In this document: positions 44,034 to 51,597 of the stretch, in pieces | How the letters are laid out: each line of letters opens with the position of its first letter | How positions within the stretch are numbered: the stretch's first letter is position 1 | IMG/VR virus record: IMGVR_UViG_3300022743_000007 | Location: 1 to 51,957 of that record | DNA: 51,957 nt | Reading direction: 5' to 3' (one strand) | Source of the DNA: a virus | Position numbers and translations under genes: made by a program | Notes under the pieces: model-generated | The model's database searches: none | The model's input: the letters and a program-made list of their open reading frames with translations, nothing else | Told to the model about the DNA's origin: nothing

Positions 44034-45278
44034 TCAGTGCAATGTTCGCGATCCAGGGATGGCGTCATTGCTGACAGACTCGTGCGAGTCGTATGCAACG
44101 CTGTATGAATCATCTGTGTGAATTGTAAACTTCTCGTCTGTGCTAGCACAGCCTCTTGCCTTGCGGGCCTCATCCAAATTTGCACGAATAGTCGTTGTAA
44201 GTTCGTGGTGAGGTCCAAAGATCTTTTCACGTATTACCAGGGCGCGGCGCCATAAGCTTTCTGCTTCAAGATGACCATGGGCCGCCTGGAGCAACTGCGC
44301 CAGATTGCTGAGGCTGTTAGCCGTGACTGAGTGATCTGGCCCAAGCGTCATTTCATTGATTGCCAATGCCTGACGAAATAGTGACTCGGCCTCGGATGTT
44401 CGACCTTGCGAGCGATAGAGCACTGCCAAATTGCTCATGGTAACGGCAGTGTCTGGGTGGTTCTTTCCGAAAACATCTGTGCAGATTGCTACTGCGCGCG
44501 ACAAGAGTGGCTCCGCCTCAGAAAGTCTGCCTTGGTTTTCGTATACATTTGCCAAGCAATTTAAAGTCGCAGCAACATCAGGATGACTAGACCCTAAACT
44601 TCGACTAAGGACGCTGAGAGCGTGCAATAAGAGCGGTTCTGCCTCTGCATACCGCCCTTGATTGACATAGAGGACCGCCAGATTGTTTTCCGTTCTTGCA
44701 GTATCGAGATGATCTGGCCCATTCACTTTTGTTCGGCTGGCCAGCACTCGTAATAACGGTGGCTCTGCTTCAGCAGATTTGCCTTGTGAATTAAATAGCA
44801 GTGACAGATTGCTGAGGATTAGCAAAGTATCCGGATGCTCAGAGCCCAATGCCTTCTCTGTGATTGACAGGGCTCTCAGAAGCAACGGAGCAGCCTCGTC
44901 GTAGCGCCCCAATAGCCGATAGAGCATCGCTAGGTTACTTATTGCGGTAGCAGTTTCGGGGTGATCAGACCCGAGGTTCTTCTCTCGACTTTTTAGTACA
45001 CGCAATAAGAGAGGCGTGGCGTCTTCGTATTGAGCTTTTGACGCGAAAAGAACAGACAGGTTGTTGATCGTTGTTAGCGTATCCGGATGATCAGGTCCCA
45101 AGGTTTTTTCCCGGATAGCCAAGACACGCAACAGCAAAGGTTCTGCATCCGCGTATCGACCGTTTGTAAAGAGCAGAACGGCCAGTTCGCTTAGTATTGC
45201 TAAGGTCTCAGGGTGCTCTGGCCCCAACACCTTTTCACGAATTGCTAATTCCTTTTGAAAACGAATCTCCGCCGGCAT
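44034..45278 (-). CDS. Tetratricopeptide repeat protein (kinesin-light-chain type)
   Basis: A 414-aa protein built of about nine 42-residue TPR units, each with the pattern LGPDHPDT, NNLAVLY and GRYAEAEPLLLRAL, visible as a 126-bp periodicity. These form a superhelix for protein binding. The start is uncertain: the frame opens at a GTG at 45398, but that would overlap the acyltransferase by 62 nt with a non-TPR N-terminus, so the ATG at 45278 is preferred. It lies between two sugar-modifying genes and may be a scaffold or regulator for them. Confidence 0.82.
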   Translation of the reverse strand: MPAEIRFQKELAIREKVLGPEHPETLAILSELAVLLFTNGRYADAEPLLLRVLAIREKTLGPDHPDTLTTINNLSVLFASKAQYEDATPLLLRVLKSREKNLGSDHPETATAISNLAMLYRLLGRYDEAAPLLLRALSITEKALGSEHPDTLLILSNLSLLFNSQGKSAEAEPPLLRVLASRTKVNGPDHLDTARTENNLAVLYVNQGRYAEAEPLLLHALSVLSRSLGSSHPDVAATLNCLANVYENQGRLSEAEPLLSRAVAICTDVFGKNHPDTAVTMSNLAVLYRSQGRTSEAESLFRQALAINEMTLGPDHSVTANSLSNLAQLLQAAHGHLEAESLWRRALVIREKIFGPHHELTTTIRANLDEARKARGCASTDEKFTIHTDDSYSVAYDSHESVSNDAIPGSRTLH

Positions 45279-45336
45279 ACCCCACCCAAAAAGGAACGGA
45301 GCCCTAAGTACCTGCAAGCGTAAAGAATCCCAATAG

Positions 45337-47289
45337 TTAATCAACGTGAGTCCCGCTGCTAGTCTGACTAAATATTCGCTTGGCCAAGAAATATGCACCA
45401 GGCTCAGTTAAGTGCATGGTGTCAAAGGACGAGAGATCGCGCCAGTCTTCACCAACGCGGGTCATGCACGCTTTCCCATCACAAAAAATGTTCATCGCCG
45501 AGATGTAGTCCACGCCGAGCACTTGGATTTTGGCAGCCATTTCCTTATCGAAGACAAATGAGTCTGCATCAAAGCCCTTGGATGACATCGCCGGAGTTGG
45601 AATCTCCTTATGAATGGTCCATTCTGCAAAAATTTGTTTTGGAAGTTGCGGCCTCCAGAGAGGCAATGGTCCAACGATAATGATTCGCTTCACACCTTGA
45701 GATTGCAAAAAGGCTACCGTTTTTGCAAGCAAGTCAGGAACATTGAAATCTGTATCGTATCCAGCATATTTTGTGTACTTGATCCAGTAGCCAGATAACA
45801 CAACTGTCTCTGGCTTGAGGTCAGTGATTTTTTTGGTTACGAACTGATTTACGCTGCGGCAGTGCTTGTTATTTGGGTCGTCAAAATCAAGAAATGGGGG
45901 ACAGTTGCTAGTGGTGTATTGAGCCAGTATGCGCCCCTGTTCCGCTTGAACTTTAGCTAGACCTGGGTAGAAGCTCCCTGCGATTGAGTCACCCCAAAGC
46001 AGCATCGATCCGGCTCGCTGTTTGGCAACATCACCGCTACAGATTTCGGCGAAATCATGTTCGTAGTCTGCAGCCTTCAGATTGAAGCATGTTCCAGAAC
46101 GCCAAGCACCCACCAAGTCAAAGGTCTTTTCATATCGAATAATGTTGGCGACGTAGTCGGGAAACCGTTTTGCATAGCCTGCGGATTGGTAAGTTGCAGC
46201 GCCCATGCAGCCGATGCTGAAAATCAGCACTGACAAAGCGATCGGCACCTTCCGATTCGTCTTAAGCATTCCGCTCCGGACGGGCTGTTCAAAGCATTTG
46301 TATGTCAGGTAAGAAAGCACAAATGCAACGATGGTGGCAACTACTCTAGACTTGAAGTCGTATCCGGCTATTCTGGTAAAGGCAAATAGGGGCCAATGCC
46401 AAAGATAAAGTGGGTAGCTTATTAATCCCACAAAGACCATAGGCTGGCTGCTCAATATCTGCTTATTTACTATTGCATTGGGGCCGGCGTAAATCAGCAG
46501 TGCAGCGCCAAGAACTGGCAGTAGAGCCCACCATCCTGGAAAATCCATGGCTTTGTTCAATCCAAATACTGCAGCCAGAATCAGAACGGTGCCAACAATA
46601 GAAATAGCATGTCGGCCATTCTTTGAAACAGCAAATTGGTGATTTGAAATTGATAGCCAAGCGAGTCCGCCACCCACCAGTAGTTCCCAAAAACGGGAAA
46701 CTGGCAAATAGAAAGCATTAGCAGGTTCAGACTGAATAAGAAGGATATTTAAGGCAAATGACGCCACGAGCGCGATAACGATAACTCGCCCAAAATTTCC
46801 AAGGAATCTCCAGGACAACAGCAATACGACTGGCCAGACCACATAAAACTGTTCCTCGACCCCAAGTGACCAAAGATGAAGTAACGGCTTTAATTCACTA
46901 GCGGTGTCAAAGTATCCAGTCTCTAACCAATACCCTATGTTCGCGACGAAACCTGCGCCCGCTGCTATGTGTTTTCCGAGGGATTCATAATCGGAGGGCT
47001 CTAGCCAGATATAACCAGCAGCCCAAGTTGAAGCAAGGACGAGAATTAATGCTGGAAAAATGCGCCGAATTCGCCTGCTGTAGAAATGCCAAAAGGAGAA
47101 AGTTCCATCTTTCAGTTCAGAAAGGATGATTTTCGATATTAAATAGCCGGAAATCACAAAAAAGATGTCGACGCCGACAAACCCGCCGGATAATAGGCGA
47201 GAACTGGCATGGAAAGCGACGACGGACAGGACCGCGACGGCGCGCAATCCGTCGATATCGGCCCTATATTTCAAGGAAGGGTTGCTCAT
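45337..47289 (-). CDS. OafA/YrhL-type acyltransferase with SGNH domain
   Basis: A 650-aa membrane protein. The N-terminal acyltransferase_3 domain begins YRADIDGLRAVAVLSVVAFH (His27) and has about ten transmembrane helices. The C-terminal periplasmic SGNH domain has WGDS (Gly433-Asp434-Ser435) and the DTMH end motif (Asp623, His626). This architecture O-acetylates lipopolysaccharide O-antigen or similar surface sugars, and phage-borne members cause serotype conversion. The start at 47289 is chosen over 47331. It heads the leftward cargo operon. Confidence 0.92.
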   Translation of the reverse strand: MSNPSLKYRADIDGLRAVAVLSVVAFHASSRLLSGGFVGVDIFFVISGYLISKIILSELKDGTFSFWHFYSRRIRRIFPALILVLASTWAAGYIWLEPSDYESLGKHIAAGAGFVANIGYWLETGYFDTASELKPLLHLWSLGVEEQFYVVWPVVLLLSWRFLGNFGRVIVIALVASFALNILLIQSEPANAFYLPVSRFWELLVGGGLAWLSISNHQFAVSKNGRHAISIVGTVLILAAVFGLNKAMDFPGWWALLPVLGAALLIYAGPNAIVNKQILSSQPMVFVGLISYPLYLWHWPLFAFTRIAGYDFKSRVVATIVAFVLSYLTYKCFEQPVRSGMLKTNRKVPIALSVLIFSIGCMGAATYQSAGYAKRFPDYVANIIRYEKTFDLVGAWRSGTCFNLKAADYEHDFAEICSGDVAKQRAGSMLLWGDSIAGSFYPGLAKVQAEQGRILAQYTTSNCPPFLDFDDPNNKHCRSVNQFVTKKITDLKPETVVLSGYWIKYTKYAGYDTDFNVPDLLAKTVAFLQSQGVKRIIIVGPLPLWRPQLPKQIFAEWTIHKEIPTPAMSSKGFDADSFVFDKEMAAKIQVLGVDYISAMNIFCDGKACMTRVGEDWRDLSSFDTMHLTEPGAYFLAKRIFSQTSSGTHVD

Positions 47290-47699
47290 ACTGAAATCCA
47301 AAGTCAATCGCCGTTCGGCGGTGCCCCACATAAGGGAGCAAGTTTACTTTGGGGCCGCCAATTGCCACCCCTCGGCTCGCTTTTTCGCGTAGTCAAATGG
47401 TTTGTGGACCGGGCGACGGCGTCTATGAGCGATAAACGCACCATTTTACTTCGATCTTCAACCTCAGGGAAGCTTTATGCCTGTAGGCTTTATGCCTGTA
47501 GGATTCTTGCTCCGGAAACCTACAAAGCGACATGGCCGTCTCACATGTTGCCGCTGTTGAAAACGGAATGTTGAGCGTGATTAGCGACCGACCTCAGTCA
47601 GGCTCAACTGGAGAGCTGGCTAGGGGCTGAAAGTTGGTTGTACTGACCGCCGTGGCTGCGTTCACTCTGTTGCGCTGACCCAAGAATGGAGAAGTAAGA
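47290..47699. other. Divergent intergenic region with a tandem repeat
   Basis: A 410-bp gap between the leftward acyltransferase and the rightward DCL gene. It should hold both promoters, but no consensus pair is convincing. It contains a perfect tandem repeat of GCTTTATGCCTGTAG at 47472-47486 and 47487-47501. Base composition changes across it from the AT-rich cassette to a GC-rich gene, so it may mark a recombination junction. Confidence 0.45.
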
Positions 47700-48446
47700 A
47701 TGGCAAAGCCCGTCGAGATTGGTGCCCGGAGTTTCCGGACCCAGAGCAGCGCCCTTGAACACTTTAAGGCTCTACTGCACCGTTATCAAGATGGTCAGCG
47801 CATTGCCGACCAGGGCGATCATGCCGACCTAACGGATCTCATCGAGCGGTATGACCTGGTGCTCGATGCTGTCGGTGAGCCAACGAAAGGTGCGGGCCAG
47901 ATCGCACATTTCGAGCGACGGCTGAATACGGGGACCGGCTGGAGCAGCTCGGGGTTCTGGGTTGTTCGTCAGGACGGAAGGGCTACCGACTTCTCGTACA
48001 TCGACGCCGTGAAGGGCAAACCGAAGGGCCGTTCGCAGAACTTTTACAACGCCTGCCGTCAGGCCGTCGCACTTGACCTCATCCAAGCCAAGAAAAAGGC
48101 CTTTGTCCAGTACGGAGACGATCAGGGCCGGGTCGAGTGTGAATTGACCGGAAAGATGGTCACCATCGACGATGCGCATCTGGACCACGCGTGGCCGTAC
48201 TTTTCACACTTGGTGAGCGGATTTCGAGCTGCCAGGAACTGGTCGAGAGAAATTCCGGAGGGAGTCGTTTCTGACCCGGCTGACGGGCAGACCACGGCGA
48301 CCTTTCTCGACAGCGCTGTGGCTGATGCTTTCCGCGCTTTCCACAACGATCAGGCCATGCTCCGAATCCTCTCTCGGGAGGCTAATCTTCAAACGGCTAG
48401 CTCAGCGCGGCGGCCGAAAGTAGCGCGGCCGATCTCCTTGGTGTAA
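47700..48446 (+). CDS. DCL-family (DUF3223) protein
   Basis: A 248-aa protein. The N-terminal half (about 9-115) matches the DCL pattern: FRTQSSALEHFKALLHRYQDG, a DLIERYD segment and FWVVRQDGRATDFSYIDAV. The domain was named from a plant chloroplast rRNA-maturation protein; bacterial members are poorly studied and often occur on mobile elements. The C-terminal part contains CELTGKMVTIDDAHLDHAWPY, a nuclease-like Cys/His cluster (possible HNH remnant) by eye. It lies 234 bp before the dCTP deaminase on the same strand. Confidence 0.8.
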   Translation: MAKPVEIGARSFRTQSSALEHFKALLHRYQDGQRIADQGDHADLTDLIERYDLVLDAVGEPTKGAGQIAHFERRLNTGTGWSSSGFWVVRQDGRATDFSYIDAVKGKPKGRSQNFYNACRQAVALDLIQAKKKAFVQYGDDQGRVECELTGKMVTIDDAHLDHAWPYFSHLVSGFRAARNWSREIPEGVVSDPADGQTTATFLDSAVADAFRAFHNDQAMLRILSREANLQTASSARRPKVARPISLV

Positions 48447-48680
48447 CCGCGTGCTGCTTGGCTGAGTCGGACTGAGGATGCCGCACTGAAGATGCCATTC
48501 CGCCACGGCCTTTGAAATTTCGTCATCGGTAATGGGGGCTGCGCAGAAGCTTCAATTCAGGCATCATGACACGTACAATCTTTTCATTCTCCGAAGCATT
48601 GCCGTGACTTGGGCTTGTGCGGCATAAATTACGTTTCGGTGGGGCTATAGAAAAAACAAGATGCGAATATAGAGGGTGGT
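48447..48680. other. Leader region of the dCTP deaminase gene
   Basis: No coding gene is seen on either strand that I would accept. In known AvcID systems an inhibitory small RNA (AvcI) is encoded just upstream of avcD, so this 234-bp stretch is where such an RNA would be expected. I see no decisive hairpin or promoter for it. Confidence 0.35.
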
Positions 48681-50279
48681 ATGAGTGCAGCAGGAACGAA
48701 TGCCCTAAAGGTGGTGACTGGACCTGAGCAGGGTGCAACTGAGCAATCTGTCAGGATTCCGCGACTGAACGAACGGCTTACTGAAGAGCTGGTAATTGCA
48801 CTCGTCGGCCCTGTAGGCTCTGGCTGTTCGACGACCTACGCGACACTCAATGAGATATTGGGCAGCCAGTACTCCTACGAAGTGCATTACTACAAGCTCA
48901 GCGAATACATCGCTCAAGGAGCCAAACTCGTCGAGGATGCCATCGCCGATCAACTGCCCGCAGCCGATCGCGTTGATATGTTGCAGACAGTCGGCGATAA
49001 GCTCCGAAAAGCTTGTGGATCCTCATACTTGGCTGCGAAGGCAGTCGAGAAGATTGCCGAGCAACGAGATCTCGAGGGTTTCGGAAAGACGGCGGATGGC
49101 GTTGCAGTGCCGAAGAAACTGCGGCAGGTCCACATCATCGACTCTATCAAGCACCCAGAAGAACTCAAGCTGTTGCGTTCGACGTATGGCGAGATCTTCT
49201 GGCTGATCGGAGTCTTTGCGCCATTGGGGGTTCGCGAGCAGCGGCTCACGTTACAGCAGAATTTGGACAAGGCAGCGCTGAGCAAGATTATTCAGCGAGA
49301 CTATCGCGAAGAAGACGATCACGGTCAAAAAGTCCGCGATGTGTTTTACCAAGCCGACTTCTTTGTCCGAAACGACCAAGAAAACAAGATCCAGTTAGAA
49401 AAGTCACTGGATCGGTTTTTGGAAATCATCTTCGGCAGTCCGGTTCATACGCCGACGCTGGATGAGTCCTCAATGTATGCTGCATACGCTGAGGCTGCGA
49501 AATCCGCTTGCCTGTCGCGGCAAGTTGGCGCGGCGGTCGTAAGTGGAAAAGGTGAATTGATCGGACTTGGTCGTAATGATGTTCCGCAGTACGGCGGCGG
49601 GCTCTATACAGAAGACGCCGGTGCTGGCGATCATCGTTGTCATGCCTGGCAGGACAGGCGCTGCCACAACGACAAGAAGAAAGATGTGCTTTACCAGCAG
49701 ATTTTCGAGAAGCTAAAGAAGAGCAACCTGCTGGCTGAAGGGGTCCGTCCAGAGGACGTGGCCAAGGCAGTCAAGGCGACGGACGTAAAGAGCCTGATCG
49801 AGTACTCACGGGCGGTGCATGCTGAAATGGACGCCATTACATCAGTAGCAAGGACTCACAAGGCGGGTCTGTTGGGTGGAACGCTGTACTCAACGACCTT
49901 CCCCTGTCATTCCTGTGCGCGGCATATCGTGGCCAGTGGTATTTACAAGGTGTTTTTTATCGAGCCGTATCCGAAGAGCCTGGCCACGGAGCTACACTCC
50001 GATGCGGTGTCGGAGAGCGAGGGCGATGCCGGAAAAAAGGTCCTGTTCCTTCAGTTTTCAGGAATAGCGCCGAAAAACATCCTTAAGCTCTTCAACGTCG
50101 GATTGACACGAAAGGGCAGCGATGGGAAACTGAAGCCCTTCGACAAGAAGACTGCGTCTCCTGTCGTCAAGGTCTCATTAGACGATTATTCGACTCACGA
50201 AAAGTGGGTCATTGCGGAGCTAGCCGAGAATGAACAACAAGCGTCACAAGGTAAACAACCAGCTCTCTTTGACGCTTGA
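48681..50279 (+). CDS. Anti-phage dCTP deaminase (AvcD-like)
   Basis: A 532-aa two-domain protein. The N-terminal P-loop-like domain has GPVGSGCST (43-51), in which the usual Walker A lysine is Cys49. The C-terminal deaminase has the zinc site HAE (His380, Glu382) and PCHSC (Cys409, Cys412), preceded by the family's GDHRCHAWQDRRCHND segment. AvcD-type enzymes deaminate dCTP to dUTP on infection, starving phage of nucleotides. The length matches the family. A GAGGGTGG site precedes the ATG, and a small ORF follows with a 50-bp overlap. Confidence 0.93.
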   Translation: MSAAGTNALKVVTGPEQGATEQSVRIPRLNERLTEELVIALVGPVGSGCSTTYATLNEILGSQYSYEVHYYKLSEYIAQGAKLVEDAIADQLPAADRVDMLQTVGDKLRKACGSSYLAAKAVEKIAEQRDLEGFGKTADGVAVPKKLRQVHIIDSIKHPEELKLLRSTYGEIFWLIGVFAPLGVREQRLTLQQNLDKAALSKIIQRDYREEDDHGQKVRDVFYQADFFVRNDQENKIQLEKSLDRFLEIIFGSPVHTPTLDESSMYAAYAEAAKSACLSRQVGAAVVSGKGELIGLGRNDVPQYGGGLYTEDAGAGDHRCHAWQDRRCHNDKKKDVLYQQIFEKLKKSNLLAEGVRPEDVAKAVKATDVKSLIEYSRAVHAEMDAITSVARTHKAGLLGGTLYSTTFPCHSCARHIVASGIYKVFFIEPYPKSLATELHSDAVSESEGDAGKKVLFLQFSGIAPKNILKLFNVGLTRKGSDGKLKPFDKKTASPVVKVSLDDYSTHEKWVIAELAENEQQASQGKQPALFDA

Positions 50280-50442
50280 GTTCTCGCCGCAGAATGTCCA
50301 GAGCGCCTGTTCCACAGTGGCACCTGTCCAGCAGCGTTCTGCCGGCATCATCGCATTCCCAACCCGCCAATCTCAGGGGACGAGCTTTCGTGAGCGTGTC
50401 ATCCAGGACCTGAGGAAAACCCGGGTCATGGTCGCAGATTAG
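50230..50442 (+). CDS. Small protein overlapping the dCTP deaminase end, 70 aa
   Basis: NNQLSLTLEFSPQNVQ at the start and SFRERVIQDLRKTRVMVAD at the end look like real protein. A GGAG lies 10 nt before the ATG at 50230. It overlaps the deaminase gene by 50 nt and is followed by a terminator at 50469-50497, so the pair forms one unit. I cannot assign a function; a partner or regulator of the deaminase is possible. Confidence 0.6.
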   Translation: MNNKRHKVNNQLSLTLEFSPQNVQSACSTVAPVQQRSAGIIAFPTRQSQGTSFRERVIQDLRKTRVMVAD

Positions 50443-50832
50443 AAACGTCCTGACATCGGACCCATGCACAGCTCGGAACTCCCGGGCTGTTTTGTTTATA
50501 GGATGCGTTGTGCGTTCAAGGTTGCAAATTCGATTGTTAAAGGCGGAACCGAACTGGGCGTGCGTCCAAGATCTACGGGGTATCCCGAAAGCAAACCCAT
50601 TGATTTCGCAGTTGGTCTTGCAAAAACTCAAGGCACCCCATACAATCCGCCACCTTGCGCACATGCGCGCAGAGCGGTGAAGGGGTGGTTGTAATTGCAA
50701 CGCTTCTACACCACCAAATTCCAATGAGGAGATGCGAGTAGTTCCGAGGAGTTGGTAGTAAAGAAATTCGCAAAGATTTCTGCCTACCCAGTCCATATAA
50801 CGAACTCTCTCGACTCCAAAGCTAGAAAAATC
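50443..50832. other. Intergenic region after the deaminase operon
   Basis: Apart from the terminator at 50469-50497, nothing recognisable is seen. Overlapping open frames on both strands here lack ribosome sites and protein-like composition. Confidence 0.4.
50469..50497 (+). terminator. Terminator of the dCTP deaminase operon
   Basis: CAGCTCGG (50469-50476) pairs with CCGGGCTG (50482-50489), allowing one G-U, followed by TTTTGTTT. It closes the deaminase plus small-ORF unit. Confidence 0.7.
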
Positions 50833-50891
50833 AACGACTTAGAGCGTGTGTCACGCTCAAGAAAGCGGCCCCAGCAGGGGCCGCAGTCGTT
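50833..50891. other. Three-way-junction-like structured element / terminator
   Basis: An outer stem AACGACT (50833-50839) and AGTCGTT (50885-50891) encloses two perfect hairpins: GAGCGTG-TGT-CACGCTC (50842-50858) and GCGGCCCC-AGCA-GGGGCCGC (50865-50884). The second with TTTT at 50889-50892 could serve as a terminator. The leftward HTH gene ends 17 bp away at 50908. Confidence 0.6.
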
Positions 50892-50907
50892 TTAGCCTCC
50901 CAATTTA

Positions 50908-51375
50908 TTACCCGGGTAGTTGCGCGAGCGTCTGCAGTAATGTGCGGCGGTTGTCGTCAGCTGACAGCGTCGCGCCATTGGCTTGCGCTTCTTCCGACCA
51001 CTTGCGCGCCCACCCCATGACTTCCTCAGGATTGAAGCGTACGAGTTTGCCCACTCTGGTATGCGGAATACCAAGTGTTTCCCGAACCTGTGGGTGAGTG
51101 AGCGTGTACATGGGGATTCCTGTGGCCGCAGACAGCTGCCGTGGGGACAGCCACCTCGTATTGGCTGGAAGGATCACATCACTTGCCTTTTGCCAGGTTG
51201 ATTCGTAAAGGGCACTGTGTTCGTAGGCCTCGATTTCATCAAGCGGGTAGATCACCCGCTTCGAGAGCTTGAGGAACCGTGGCCCTCGACCTTCACAGCG
51301 CCAGCGTTGCAAGGTCTTGGAACTGATCCCCCAGCGCTGAGCCAGCTCGTTTTCGTTAAGCACTAGCTTTTCCAT
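50908..51375 (-). CDS. Two-domain HTH protein, fusion-like excisionase/regulator
   Basis: A 155-aa protein starting at the ATG at 51375 (AGGAG site). The N-terminal half, LNENELAQRWGISSKTLQRW and then LKLSKRVIYPLDEIEAYEHS, is closely similar to the 89-aa protein at 9227. The C-terminal half, LSAATGIPMYTLT and TRVGKLVRFNPEEVMGWARK, resembles the 83-aa protein at 13734. It may be an excisionase or repressor of a second element beside the prophage. Confidence 0.82.
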   Translation of the reverse strand: MEKLVLNENELAQRWGISSKTLQRWRCEGRGPRFLKLSKRVIYPLDEIEAYEHSALYESTWQKASDVILPANTRWLSPRQLSAATGIPMYTLTHPQVRETLGIPHTRVGKLVRFNPEEVMGWARKWSEEAQANGATLSADDNRRTLLQTLAQLPG

Positions 51376-51597
51376 TGTGTAACTCCTGTTAGTAGTTGAG
51401 GAGTTCACATTGGGTTTGAAAGAGTCAGGGTACACAAGGTTCTCAAGGCCCTCAAGGCCCAATTTCTTCAACTATTAGCTGGGCGGCACATTTGGACACT
51501 CCCTTTCTTCACGCCAGCCCGACTGGGTGTATTCTTGAGATATCTGAAGAGATCACAATGTGCTCGTATTTGTAGAACTAGGTAAAAATCGATAAAT
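51376..51597. promoter_or_regulatory. Divergent control region at the right edge
   Basis: A 222-bp region between the leftward HTH gene and the rightward HTH-ImmA gene. It holds a tandem CTCAAGGCC repeat at 51442-51450 and 51451-51459 and a short dyad, CTTGAGATATCTGAAG, near 51535. These are candidate regulator sites; no clear promoter pair is assigned. Confidence 0.4.

Noticed and set aside
44034-45278. Repeated DNA as a CRISPR array
   Set aside because: The 126-bp periodicity is explained by TPR codons, and there are no short repeats with unique spacers anywhere in the window.
50209-50796. 195-aa leftward ORF after the deaminase
   Set aside because: It crosses a terminator, is antisense to the small ORF and deaminase end, and has no recognisable protein pattern.
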